Assembly: GCF_900109515.1 (NCBI RefSeq)
Contig: NZ_FOBD01000007.1
Coordinates: 296,224-360,223, forward strand
Direction of reading: 5' to 3'
Length of the DNA: 64,000 nucleotides
Origin: Paenibacillus sp. OK003
GTDB taxonomy: Bacteria; Bacillota; Bacilli; Paenibacillales; Paenibacillaceae
In this document: positions 43,058-51,564 of the stretch, piece by piece
Position numbering within the stretch: position 1 is the first letter of the stretch
How the letters are laid out: each line of letters opens with the position of its first letter
Made by a program: the position numbers and the translations under genes
The notes under the pieces: generated by a model
Databases searched by the model: none
Seen by the model: the letters and a program-made list of their open reading frames with translations, nothing else
What the model was told of the DNA's origin: nothing

Positions 43058-44671
43058 ATGGATCTAAACATGAAACAAGCGATAGTCAGGGGAGAAACTT
43101 CGCTTGGCATTGAATTTGGGTCCACACGAATCAAGGCTGTACTCATTGACCACCATTTCAATACGATCTGTTCAAGCAACTATGAGTGGGCAAATCAATT
43201 GATTGACGGTTATTGGACCTACGATATGAATGAAATGATTCACGGGCTGCAACAAACCTATCATCAATTAAAGCAAGAGATTCAGAATAATTATGGTGTA
43301 ACGTTGCAAAAAATTGGATCAATCGGATGTTCTGCCATGATGCAGGGTTATATTGCACTGGATCTAACAGGGGAGTTATTGGTTCCGTTCCGTACATGGC
43401 GTAATGCCACAACGGGTGCGGCAGCATCGGAGCTAACGGAGAAATTCCAGTTTAAAATTCCAGAGCGCTGGAGCATCGCACATTTGTATCAAGCGATTTT
43501 GAACGGAGAAGAGCATGTCACGAACATCGATTATATCACGACGTTGTCGGGTTACATTCATCGGCTGTTAACTGGCAGTAATTCTATTGGTATAGGAGAT
43601 GCCTCGGGTATGTTCCCGATCGATGAAGCTGCCCTGGAGTATCATGAAGATATGGTAAAGAAGTTTGACGATTTAATTGCTGACAAAGGCTACCCGTGGA
43701 ATCTTAAAGATATTTTACCTAAAGTGTATGCTGCCGGTGAACATGCCGGATATCTTAGTGAAGCTGGTGCGCGACTGTTAGATCTATCGGGTAACTTGGA
43801 ATCCAATATTCCACTGTGCCCTCCGGAAGGCGATGCTGGAACAGGCATGGTTGCTACGAATAGTGTGCAAAAACGTACGGGTAACATTTCTGTCGGTACG
43901 TCGATTTTTGCCATGATTGTATTAGATAAAAACCTATCTACGGTATACCCTGAGATTGACATCGTGACTACACCTGATGGCAATCCTGTGGCTATGGTTC
44001 TTGCGAATAACTGCTCCAGCGATATTAATGCCTGGGTCGGCTTGTTCCGTGAGTTTTATGAGGCGATGGGACAGAAGTCCGATATGAACCAGTTATTCAG
44101 TGTGTTGTTCAATGAAGCGCTGAAAGCTGACGCTGATGGCGGTGGGTTACTGAGCTATGGCTACTATTCAGGCGAGAACATTACAGGAATGGCAAAAGGT
44201 CGTCCGTTGTTTGTGCGTTCTCCAGAGAGCCGCTTCAATCTGGCAAACTTTATGAGAGTCCATCTGTTTGCCGCGTTTGCTGCATTAAAGCTTGGGCTGG
44301 ATATTTTGACACAGAAGGAGCACGTAACGATTGAGCGGATCAGGGCGCATGGCGGATTGTTCAAAACCCCACGAGTCGCTCAAAAAATGTGCGCATCCGC
44401 ACTGAATATTCCTGTTTCGGTCATGTCTACCGCTAGTGAAGGCGGCGCATGGGGAATGGCCATTTTAGCTTCCTACATGCTTAATAAGCATCAGCACGAG
44501 GGCTTGGCGGAGTACCTTAAGACTAAGGTGCTTATTGATGCAGAAGGACAAGAGATTAGTCCAAATATTGCGGACGTGAATGGATTTGCCTTGTTCATGG
44601 AGCGTTACACCGAAGGGCTGGCTATTGAGCAGGCAGCAGTAGATCATTTTGTGGAAAATGGAAAGAAGTGA
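43058..44671 (+). CDS. FGGY-family carbohydrate kinase
   Basis: 537 residues; GAGAGGAGG precedes the ATG. The phosphate-1 motif is LGIEFGSTRIKAVLID and the FGGY signature region is near residues 410-460 (VTIERIRAHGGLFKTPRVAQ, STASEGGAWGMAILA). It phosphorylates a pentulose or related sugar using ATP. Xylulokinase-like, but longer and with a divergent central domain, so L-ribulokinase or another sugar kinase is possible. Monocistronic; no isomerase nearby. Confidence 0.9.
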   Translation: MDLNMKQAIVRGETSLGIEFGSTRIKAVLIDHHFNTICSSNYEWANQLIDGYWTYDMNEMIHGLQQTYHQLKQEIQNNYGVTLQKIGSIGCSAMMQGYIALDLTGELLVPFRTWRNATTGAAASELTEKFQFKIPERWSIAHLYQAILNGEEHVTNIDYITTLSGYIHRLLTGSNSIGIGDASGMFPIDEAALEYHEDMVKKFDDLIADKGYPWNLKDILPKVYAAGEHAGYLSEAGARLLDLSGNLESNIPLCPPEGDAGTGMVATNSVQKRTGNISVGTSIFAMIVLDKNLSTVYPEIDIVTTPDGNPVAMVLANNCSSDINAWVGLFREFYEAMGQKSDMNQLFSVLFNEALKADADGGGLLSYGYYSGENITGMAKGRPLFVRSPESRFNLANFMRVHLFAAFAALKLGLDILTQKEHVTIERIRAHGGLFKTPRVAQKMCASALNIPVSVMSTASEGGAWGMAILASYMLNKHQHEGLAEYLKTKVLIDAEGQEISPNIADVNGFALFMERYTEGLAIEQAAVDHFVENGKK

Positions 44672-44767
44672 AAAGTGGTAAATCTAGAGAACACTTAAGG
44701 GATATATCATTGCTGAACCTTAGATTTAAGCATATTTTTTCAAAAGATAAAATTGGAACGAAGACCG

Positions 44768-44827
44768 TTGCCCACATAACCCCGATCCTGCTATAATTTC
44801 CGTATATCTACTGCATTGGGGGTTATG
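44768..44827 (+). promoter_or_regulatory. Promoter of the FusB-like gene with flanking inverted repeat
   Basis: TTGCCC (44768-44773), 18 bases, TATAAT (44792-44797). Perfect 9-bp inverted repeat CATAACCCC (44775-44783) / GGGGTTATG (44819-44827) brackets the -10 region and could be an operator. Confidence 0.65.
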
Positions 44828-44877
44828 ACGTGGCAATATGGATGATGCCGGATTGCTCGTTCGCTAGAAAGCCTTAC

Positions 44878-45020
44878 GCAAAGCCTGAATAGGGGCGGAC
44901 TTTGTGTAGGGCGCGACAAAAATGAGATTGTTCGCCCTGGAATCAACATCAACATAATGGTTCAACCCGCAGGCTTTGCACCTTATTTGTTTGTCCAATC
45001 AAAATAAGGGGCTGAACGCC
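44878..45020 (+). promoter_or_regulatory. Attenuator-like leader of the FusB-like gene
   Basis: A leader mini-ORF MRLFALESTST (44922-44957) lies ahead of a hairpin that hides the ribosome binding site: CCTTATTT (44981-44988) pairs with AAATAAGG (45002-45009), and GTTCA (44960) with TGAAC (45013). A competing 10-bp pairing, GCAAAGCCTG (44878-44887) with CAGGCTTTGC (44970-44979), could rearrange the fold. This looks like translational attenuation as in drug-inducible resistance genes. Confidence 0.55.
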
Positions 45021-45662
45021 ATGCAAACACCATTTATCCAGAATCACCAATTCAATTATATTCAAAAACAAGCTGATTTCCTGCTCAAAACGCTACGCTC
45101 GGTCGTGGACCCTAAAGTATTGGAAACCGTCCGTTATACGGTCGGCACGAATGCGGTGGGCATCTTCAATGAACTGACTTCGGAACAGAAGCAATTGTTG
45201 GAGCAGTTATCCACGTATGATACGACACATGACCTGCAGACGTATCTGAACCGGCTCGAATCACATCGGATTCCATATCCGCAAGTATCCGTGAAGCAGA
45301 TTCAAAAGCTGTTTCCGAAGGCCAAGAAGCTCAAAGTGCCCGATCTGGAATTAATCGATTACGCACGTACAACCTATCTGAGATGGACCGACATTGCGAC
45401 GAGCCGCTTGTTCATCGTGTACCCGTACGAAGGCAGGTTCCTCGGTATTGAGGGACGGATTACGGCGACGAACAAGAAGGGATACTGTATGTTCTGCCAT
45501 CGCCATCAGGAGCTTGGATTCTTCAACGTGAAGACCAAGGCTCATTCGGCGGACAACTTTTCTTCCATGGGCCAGTACGTATGTATGGATAGCCATGCTT
45601 GTAACCATAGCATCACCGATATTACCATGCTGGAGAAGTTTCTTCTCTCGACAGTTAAATAA
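45021..45662 (+). CDS. Elongation factor G-binding protein, FusB/Fbp family
   Basis: 213 residues from ATG 45021, with AAGGGG 9 bases upstream inside a hairpin. N-terminal helical bundle (FNYIQKQADFLLKTLRSVVD) and C-terminal zinc-finger domain (CMFCHRHQELGFFNVKTKA, then QYVCMDSHACN), giving the four-Cys site of FusB-type proteins. These bind EF-G on the ribosome and release it, protecting from fusidic acid. Whether this chromosomal copy gives resistance is not decided by sequence. Followed by a clear terminator. Confidence 0.9.
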   Translation: MQTPFIQNHQFNYIQKQADFLLKTLRSVVDPKVLETVRYTVGTNAVGIFNELTSEQKQLLEQLSTYDTTHDLQTYLNRLESHRIPYPQVSVKQIQKLFPKAKKLKVPDLELIDYARTTYLRWTDIATSRLFIVYPYEGRFLGIEGRITATNKKGYCMFCHRHQELGFFNVKTKAHSADNFSSMGQYVCMDSHACNHSITDITMLEKFLLSTVK

Positions 45663-45680
45663 AACAAGACACAAAGGCAG

Positions 45681-45705
45681 GGTCGCTCCTCGGAGCGACC
45701 TTTTT
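45681..45705 (+). terminator. Intrinsic terminator after the FusB-like gene
   Basis: Perfect GGTCGCTCC/GGAGCGACC hairpin with a 2-base loop followed by TTTTT. Confidence 0.9.
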
Positions 45706-45728
45706 GCCGTGTTGGTGCACAGGTTTCA

Positions 45729-46316
45729 TTATACATTAGGAATATCGTTGGCATAATTCAATCCCAGCTGATATGCCTGGTTCAGGAGCAACTCGTAATG
45801 CTCTGGTTGGGCATCCAACGTTTCATATAAAAATTCAACCCTCGATTGGGACACGCCGCAGTAATCGGCAATACCCACATTGAGCAGATTCGTGATCGAT
45901 TCATCATAGTTGCGTTTCTTCATCTGTTCTTCCGTCACGCCTGCTAAGGCAAGCCACAAGATCTGCTGATGATGCAGTTTGTTCGCGCCATAGGCAAATC
46001 CGTTGTTCATGACACGATCCACATAACCTTTCAACATGGCTGGCAGATGCCACCACCAGAGAGGGAATACAAAAGCCACAGCATCGTGCTTCTTTAATCG
46101 CTCCATCTCCGTTTCAATCTCAGGGGAGAACAATTGACGTTTTTGTGTGTAATCCGGTTCATCTGCTGCTCGCAGGACAGGATCGAAACCAATTTCATGC
46201 AAGTCTAATATCTCATAACCGTGACACGCTTCGGCAAGCCCCTGCACAAAACGATTGGTAACCTGAAAGGTGAGGGAGTCTTTTCTCGAGTGGGATACTA
46301 CAACGAGTACGTTCAT
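45729..46316 (-). CDS. NAD(P)H oxidoreductase, flavodoxin-like fold (MdaB/KefF/YwrO type)
   Basis: 195 residues; start 46316 gives MNVLVVVSHSRKDSLTFQVT, the FMN/FAD phosphate-binding opening. A longer frame has no ribosome binding site support. Conserved FPLWWWHLPAMLKGYVDRVM is the quinone/flavin-binding motif, followed by GFAYG. It reduces quinones or nitro compounds with two electrons. Divergent from an HxlR regulator at 46575, a very common pairing in which the regulator controls the reductase in response to electrophiles. Confidence 0.9.
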   Translation of the reverse strand: MNVLVVVSHSRKDSLTFQVTNRFVQGLAEACHGYEILDLHEIGFDPVLRAADEPDYTQKRQLFSPEIETEMERLKKHDAVAFVFPLWWWHLPAMLKGYVDRVMNNGFAYGANKLHHQQILWLALAGVTEEQMKKRNYDESITNLLNVGIADYCGVSQSRVEFLYETLDAQPEHYELLLNQAYQLGLNYANDIPNV

Positions 46317-46411
46317 CTTAACTTTCACTACCTTTCTGCATTGCTGTCTTGTAGCCATAAATCGCTGGCTGATGCTATTATAAACAGGTATGAAAACATC
46401 TTGAAGTACGC

Positions 46412-46459
46412 ACTTTGATGTTCTATAGGAAGAATGAAGTGTCATAGGAACATCAAAGT
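46412..46459. promoter_or_regulatory. Inverted repeat in divergent reductase/HxlR region (candidate operator)
   Basis: Perfect 12-bp arms ACTTTGATGTTC (46412-46423) and GAACATCAAAGT (46448-46459) separated by 24 bases, between the divergent reductase and HxlR genes. Likely operator half-sites for the HxlR protein. Confidence 0.55.
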
Positions 46460-46574
46460 ACCCTGAATTACTGCCTCGAAATGGAGTTCAAATAAAGTTC
46501 AAATAACGAAACGAAGAGAAGGAAGAGGGTTATGATTTTACCTCAGCCACAACTTGATGAAGGAGGAATAAAAG

Positions 46575-46973
46575 TTGAAGGAACAAGGAAAAACGAGCGC
46601 TCCAAAGAAATATAAAGTCGGCGTGGAGGCGGCCTTGGAAGTAATGGGAGGCAAGTGGAAGCCTTTGATTATTTATCATTTGATGACAGGACGAAAACGC
46701 ACGTCGGAGCTGCGTCGGTTGATACCAGACATCACGCAGAAAGTGCTGACAACGCAGCTCAGAGGCTTGGAAAAGGACGAGATCGTGCAGCGAAAGGTGT
46801 ATTCGGAGGTTCCTCCAAAAGTGGAATATGAGTTAACGAGTTACGGTTGGGGACTCAAACCCGCTTTGGACTATTTGTGCTATTGGGGAGAGGAGCATCT
46901 GGAGAAGGTGCACGGAGATAAATTTAAGGTTCTAGAGGACTTCGATTCTGAAGAGAAGGGGACGAGAAATTGA
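46575..46973 (+). CDS. HxlR-family transcriptional regulator
   Basis: 132 residues from TTG 46575, with AGGAGG directly upstream. Winged HTH of the HxlR/DUF24 family: VGVEAALEVMGGKWKPLIIY, HLMTGRKRTSELRRLIPDIT, then QKVLTTQLRGLEKDEIVQRK and PPKVEYELTSYG. The usual N-terminal Cys used by redox-sensing members is absent. Divergent from the flavodoxin-fold reductase, which it probably controls through the inverted repeat at 46412-46459. A Nudix remnant follows immediately. Confidence 0.9.
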   Translation: MKEQGKTSAPKKYKVGVEAALEVMGGKWKPLIIYHLMTGRKRTSELRRLIPDITQKVLTTQLRGLEKDEIVQRKVYSEVPPKVEYELTSYGWGLKPALDYLCYWGEEHLEKVHGDKFKVLEDFDSEEKGTRN

Positions 46974-47167
46974 TTGTAGGATACGTGGATGAAAGCCAGC
47001 CTGTCCGGTTAAATCATGAACATATCGAGTACCAATGGATGACGTTTGAAGAAGCTAAAGAAAACGCCGCATTGCCTGGAATCGATGACATTTTAGAGTT
47101 CGTGGAAAAGCATTTTGCCAGAAAAGCCCCTTCCAAGTGGCTTCGGATTAATGGAGAGAATGACTAG
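46970..47167 (+). pseudogene. C-terminal remnant of a Nudix hydrolase
   Basis: 65 codons overlapping the stop of the HxlR gene. The text LNHEHIEYQWMTFEEAKENA then LPGIDDILEFVEKHFARKAP is the end of a dATP/dNTP pyrophosphohydrolase-type Nudix protein (EH.ey.W.....A...........L..v...). The catalytic Nudix box that should precede it is missing, so this is a 5'-truncated gene and not a functional enzyme. It may still be translated by coupling to hxlR. Confidence 0.65.
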
Positions 47168-47170
47168 GAG

Positions 47171-47617
47171 GTGGAACTCATCACGTACAAGACGATTTAT
47201 CCAAGAGCATGGTTGAGCCTATTATGTATGTTGGCCATTGAAGCTATGCTTTTCAGAAATGTTATTTACGATGAAAATGGTATTCTGAAGTACTCCCTGA
47301 TCGTTATATTGACCTATATTCTGGGTTATATCGTTTTTCTGATCTGGCGTTTATTTTTCACTAAACCCAGTATTACGCTGGAAAGCGATCATGTGCTCTC
47401 TACAAAACATCGGAAATACGATGCATCCGAGATTGAATGCATTTATATGAATTACAGACGGATTGGCATCAAACTCTATGATAAACGCTTAGTGCCGATG
47501 GATCTATGTTTTTATTTTCAAAGAAATCAGGAGACCGCAGGACTAGAGGAGTTATATGCATGGGCAGCAAGGAATCATAAAGATGTAAAACATAAGTTCT
47601 TTCAAACCTTAGCGTAG
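47171..47617 (+). CDS. Small membrane protein with PH-like tail
   Basis: 148 residues. Two membrane helices (WLSLLCMLAIEAMLF and YSLIVILTYILGYIVFLIW) followed by a soluble beta-rich tail (KPSITLESDHVLSTKHRKYD, then ASEIECIYMNYRRIGIKLYD) that resembles bacterial PH (YdbS-like) domains. The GTG start abuts AGGAG, so the true start may be a few codons downstream or use GGAGAG further up. Function unknown. Confidence 0.6.
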   Translation: MELITYKTIYPRAWLSLLCMLAIEAMLFRNVIYDENGILKYSLIVILTYILGYIVFLIWRLFFTKPSITLESDHVLSTKHRKYDASEIECIYMNYRRIGIKLYDKRLVPMDLCFYFQRNQETAGLEELYAWAARNHKDVKHKFFQTLA

Positions 47618-47776
47618 ACCAGTACGCCTGTTGAGTATACCATCCTAAACAATTAACAGCTTATTTTAAAAGCACACGAATTCCAGGTGCAGCTAAATTT
47701 TGTTACAAATTAAAAAGGTCTATGCTTTAATAGCAAAGTAGATTTAAATTTCTAAAAATTAGCAGGAGAGATGCAG

Positions 47777-48640
47777 TTGAGATATCTAACGAAAGAATGG
47801 TATGAGCTTTGTCAGCAGACACATCTTCATTTTGGTTTAAGAGTACATAGAGGAGCTTACGAATTAGATGAGAATCTATTTTTCAGGCTGTATAAAAGAA
47901 AAGAAAAAGCGCATGTGAAGCAGGAGCGAGAGCTATATAACTTGGACCCACGTTTCATGCTAGAGGATGATGGTCAGGTGCTCACTCGCGTAGAAAAAGC
48001 TTTCGGACAGGAAGAAGTGACAGAAGAGGATCAGATCGTTTACCACATGCCTCCGGAAGAGAGAGCGCATATTGAGAAGCTTATTGCGGAGTATGATGTC
48101 CGCCCACCTTTTGACCAGAAGAAATGCAGAGAGGATTACAAAGAATCAATGGAGTGGAACTTTCAGTATCAGTCACAGCATTTGCCAAAGGAAATTGTGG
48201 AGCAAATCGCAGACATTCGTGTGTTTACGCTTGGATATTGCACGCGAGAAGTATTGCGTCAGCTGAAAAAGAGAAGTGCGGAAAATATGAAAGAGATGAA
48301 CCGCGTATCGAAAGAATACAGGGAGGCCATTTTAGCGCAGGATATTTCGGATGAACTTCGTAGTCGGGTTCAGTTTCATGATTGTACAGTGACGGAACTG
48401 CTGACAGGGGAGGAAGTTGTCATTCGTTTTGATACCCTTGGGGGCTTTACTAATATGAATAAACTTACACTGACTGCACCCGAAATCATCAAGCAAGAGG
48501 GAGAGATTGTAGGCACTTACTGGCTGTATCAGGAATTGTACCGGATGGATAACGGATATGAGCTTCATGTTCTATTTTATGGAGAAAATATGCCTGAACT
48601 GATTGTTCGCTGTGCTGACATTCTTGTAGAGGAAGAATGA
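47777..48640 (+). CDS. DUF4085 family protein
   Basis: 287 residues from TTG 47777. GGAGAG is 6-8 bases upstream of this TTG but only 2 bases from the ATG at 47771, so TTG is preferred; it gives the family-typical start MRYLTKEWYELCQ. Soluble, charged, mostly helical with a C-terminal beta segment (VQFHDCTVTELLTGEEVVIR, then TWLYQELYRMDNGYELHVLF-like). The family is uncharacterised and found in Bacillales. Its tail overlaps the remnant that follows. Confidence 0.75.
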   Translation: MRYLTKEWYELCQQTHLHFGLRVHRGAYELDENLFFRLYKRKEKAHVKQERELYNLDPRFMLEDDGQVLTRVEKAFGQEEVTEEDQIVYHMPPEERAHIEKLIAEYDVRPPFDQKKCREDYKESMEWNFQYQSQHLPKEIVEQIADIRVFTLGYCTREVLRQLKKRSAENMKEMNRVSKEYREAILAQDISDELRSRVQFHDCTVTELLTGEEVVIRFDTLGGFTNMNKLTLTAPEIIKQEGEIVGTYWLYQELYRMDNGYELHVLFYGENMPELIVRCADILVEEE

Positions 48641-48644
48641 GAGA

Positions 48645-48771
48645 GCCCGAGAGGATGAAGATGGAGGAAATAGAGATAGAATGGACCACCAGTACCTTAA
48701 ACTGAAATTAAAAAACAGCAACATCATAAGCAGAAAGTTGACAGCAAACATATTATTGACGAGAAAGTATA
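48645..48771 (+). pseudogene. Truncated, frameshifted copy of the small membrane protein gene at 51565
   Basis: The final frame TEIKKQQHHKQKVDSKHIIDEKV matches TEIKQQNNNKQGDNKYIIDEKV of the 51565-51777 gene, and ATATTATTGACGAGAAAGTA plus TAG is shared exactly. One base is missing just upstream (CTTAAACTGAA versus TTGAGAACTGAA) and the membrane-segment half is absent. Confidence 0.7.
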
Positions 48772-48815
48772 GATGAACGACACGACTTGAAATTTTTCTA
48801 AGAAAGGAACAGACC

Positions 48816-50282
48816 ATGATGAAACCAACTGGGAACGTACAAGCTGTTTTTATAGACAGAGATGGAACCATCGGTGGTACAGGTCATTTTATTCATCCTA
48901 GAGATTTCATGTTATACCCTAATGCTCAAGAAGCAATTATGCGTTTGAAACGAGCAGGAATTATGGTGCTGGCTTTTACGAATCAATATCGAATCTCACG
49001 TGGAGAAGCAAGTGTTCAGGATTTTGAAGAGCAATTTCGCGAGTACGGATTCGATCACTCCTATATATGTCCGCATGAGCAAGAATGCAGCTGCAGAAAG
49101 CCGAAGCCCGGAATGTTATTACAGGCCTCAGAGGAACACGGTCTGGATTTATCCAAATGCATAGTTATTGGAGATGTAGGAGATACAGACATGCTTGCTG
49201 CCCATGCCGTAGGAGCGACCAAGATCATGGTGAGAACCGGCTGGGGGGAATCTTCATTAACCAAATTCAGAGACAAATGGACGGAGACCGAGCCTGATTA
49301 TATCGCAGAAGATATTTGGGATGCCGTACAATGGATCATTCATGGAAGGGAATTGAATCTAAAACTTAACTTATGTCTACCAAATGAATCAATATCCCAT
49401 GTATATAAGGAGAACCATATGCTAATCAACCCAACGCTAAATGAGATTAATAACTTATTCAAGATGCATCATATCAACGAAGAAATCTCTGAAATTCAAA
49501 GTTTGTCAGGTACCACAGCTGGACGTGTTTATCGGTTGACTACGAGTCTGAATAAGCACTATATTCTGAAATCAGATGAACCCGAACAGATTCACATTGC
49601 CCAGCAGTTTTTGAATACGTATAAGAATTCTTCGTTACTGCCTGAAGTTTTGTTGACTGATCAGGATAACACTTATTTTATTTATACGTATATGGAAGGC
49701 ACGACCCATTTCAACAGGGGACCAAAAAGAGACTGGTTATCTCGTCTGGTGACAGAGCTGTTCAATACATATGTGCGTTCTTCAGATACGAAATCATGGG
49801 GCAGAATAGAATTCCCACAGAGAACCTGGAAAGAATTCAATCAGATTAGCATTCATGAAGCAAAGATGAATATCGGAAGTATTTTAACGACAAATGATTA
49901 TAATCTGGTTCAATCCAAAGTGGATTGGCTGTTTCATGAGGAAGAAAAGAAGTTTCTTTTGCATGGCGATACGGGGGTTCATAATTTTGTATATGCTCAA
50001 AATGAACTTATCGGCGTCATTGACCCATCTCCAATGGTTGGACCTATTCTCTATGATTTCTTGTATGCTTTTAGCTCCTCGCCGGATGATATTAACACCG
50101 AAACATTATTTGCTACGTTCGAACTTTTAGCGCAAGTAGATATGGATAAATCCAGATTGATTGAGGAAGCTCTGATCCATCTATATTGCCGAATTGGGCT
50201 GAGCAACAAGCATCATCCTGATGATTTGCCTGAATACTTGAAGGCGTGGAATGAATGGAAACGATTGTGTGAGGAACTTTGA
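48816..50282 (+). CDS. HAD phosphatase - aminoglycoside-phosphotransferase-like fusion
   Basis: 488 residues; AAAGGAACAGACC precedes the ATG. Residues 1-185 are a HisB/GmhB-like HAD phosphatase: VFIDRDGTIGG (nucleophile Asp), FTNQYRISRGE, KPKPGM and IGDVGDTDMLAAHAVGA. Residues about 205-488 are a kinase-like APH domain: KHYILKSDE, FLLHGDTGVHNFVY (Brenner motif) and IGVIDPSP (metal Asp). An internal ATG at 49419 (residue 202) has AAGGAG 6 bases upstream, so the second domain may also be made alone, or two genes have fused. Substrates unknown. Confidence 0.85.
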   Translation: MMKPTGNVQAVFIDRDGTIGGTGHFIHPRDFMLYPNAQEAIMRLKRAGIMVLAFTNQYRISRGEASVQDFEEQFREYGFDHSYICPHEQECSCRKPKPGMLLQASEEHGLDLSKCIVIGDVGDTDMLAAHAVGATKIMVRTGWGESSLTKFRDKWTETEPDYIAEDIWDAVQWIIHGRELNLKLNLCLPNESISHVYKENHMLINPTLNEINNLFKMHHINEEISEIQSLSGTTAGRVYRLTTSLNKHYILKSDEPEQIHIAQQFLNTYKNSSLLPEVLLTDQDNTYFIYTYMEGTTHFNRGPKRDWLSRLVTELFNTYVRSSDTKSWGRIEFPQRTWKEFNQISIHEAKMNIGSILTTNDYNLVQSKVDWLFHEEEKKFLLHGDTGVHNFVYAQNELIGVIDPSPMVGPILYDFLYAFSSSPDDINTETLFATFELLAQVDMDKSRLIEEALIHLYCRIGLSNKHHPDDLPEYLKAWNEWKRLCEEL

Positions 50283-50416
50283 ACTAGCAAAGTTTTTACA
50301 ACTATTGCAAATGCCATAGTTCAGACTACACAAGACAGGAGAGATATCACAAGTTGGATAACAAAAACTGGAATATTTTCTGGAAGTAACTGATGCCAAA
50401 CCAGTAAACTTTGAAC

Positions 50417-50530
50417 ATGTACAAATTCTTTATGGCGACATTCAAAAGTGGTGTTGGGGACCATATTAAATCTGATCAGAAGTTTATGGGAACAAAGAAA
50501 CTGGGAGCCCGTAACATTGTTGATGCTTAG
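50417..50530 (+). pseudogene. Possible gene remnant in the gap 50283-50593
   Basis: A 37-codon frame MYKFFMATFKSGVGDHIKSD... ends at 50530 without a ribosome binding site. The rest of the 310-base gap has no gene. It reads like decayed coding sequence, but I cannot match it to a family. Confidence 0.3.
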
Positions 50531-50593
50531 CCTTCTGACCTGCCTTTCCTGATTTTGAATAGAAATATACATAACATTTAGGAGGAATATTCA

Positions 50594-50881
50594 TTGAAAG
50601 CATTATCGATCGTCAGTCTTATTTGGTACATACTTAATTTTTTATTTTTAGTAGCTTTCTTGGAAGAAAGTTCGGATGCCGCAGCAGGAATGGGAATTAT
50701 GGCTGTCCTGTATGGTCTGCTTTTCTCAATTCTAGCCTTGATTATATCTAGCAAGAGAAAAAAGGCACCTGTGAATGTTCATGAACAACTGTTACAGTTA
50801 GGTGAGTTAAAAGAGGAAAATATCATCTCCGAATATGAATTTGATCAAAAGAAAGAGAAGCTGCTTTCCAAGATCAAATAG
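50594..50881 (+). CDS. Small membrane protein with SHOCT domain
   Basis: 95 residues from TTG 50594, with GGAGG upstream. Two membrane helices (VSLIWYILNFLFLVAFL and IMAVLYGLLFSILALIIS), a KRKK stop-transfer, then a C-terminal SHOCT module (LLQLGELKEENIISEYEFDQ, KKEKLL), a short domain found at protein termini and thought to aid oligomerisation. Monocistronic. Function unknown. Confidence 0.78.
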   Translation: MKALSIVSLIWYILNFLFLVAFLEESSDAAAGMGIMAVLYGLLFSILALIISSKRKKAPVNVHEQLLQLGELKEENIISEYEFDQKKEKLLSKIK

Positions 50882-50992
50882 TTCAGAGATAACTTACATA
50901 CAAAAATAATGGAGGACCACCTAAGATATAGTTATCGGGGTGGGACTCCATTAATGATAATATCTTCGTTAATTAAATGATCTAAATCATCC

Positions 50993-51421
50993 TTACTCAT
51001 TCGTAATCTTTATCGTTTCATCGGTAATGGTGTTACCATCACTTCCCAATGCTTGAACAGTCATGTGGTGATGCAAAGACTTACCCGCAATATTCCACGT
51101 TATCTTCCAACCATCGTTCCCATTGGTATCATACCCAATTAGTTCTCGTTTTCCCCAAGTCTCAGTTCCTGTTGGAACGGCCCAGAAAAGAAGTGTTTCC
51201 GCATTGGTCGCCTCTACAGTGACATTTAACTCTGTGCTATCTGTAGGAATTATAATCCAACCTTCTTTTTCGGGAAAATTAGTCTCAACATTCGTAATTA
51301 TGGGCAGAGCTTCATTTCTTGGGATAACCTCAGTGTCATGATTTTCAGTAGGAACTTCTGAAGCGCAGGCTGTGAGAAGAAGGAAGAGCAGAAGAAACGG
51401 GAAAAATGCTATATTTGTCAT
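50993..51421 (-). CDS. Small lipoprotein, unknown function
   Basis: 142 residues. Signal peptide with lipobox LTACAS (Cys about 19), so exported and lipid-anchored. The mature part has an acidic linker followed by a beta-rich Ig-like domain (LNVTVEATNAETLLFWAVPT, KITWNIAGKSLHHHMTVQAL). Similar small lipoproteins are frequent in Bacillales and uncharacterised. Monocistronic on the minus strand. Confidence 0.75.
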   Translation of the reverse strand: MTNIAFFPFLLLFLLLTACASEVPTENHDTEVIPRNEALPIITNVETNFPEKEGWIIIPTDSTELNVTVEATNAETLLFWAVPTGTETWGKRELIGYDTNGNDGWKITWNIAGKSLHHHMTVQALGSDGNTITDETIKITNE

Positions 51422-51564
51422 GATGATTACCTCTTTCTATATAGTGGTATTCACAAATCCTCCAGCGTAATTCCGTCGCACTTGGTTTGACAATACGTTA
51501 TATGCATGTAAACATAACAGTTAATCAATTACAGTTTAATATAAGTAAGGAGTTGTAAATCAGG

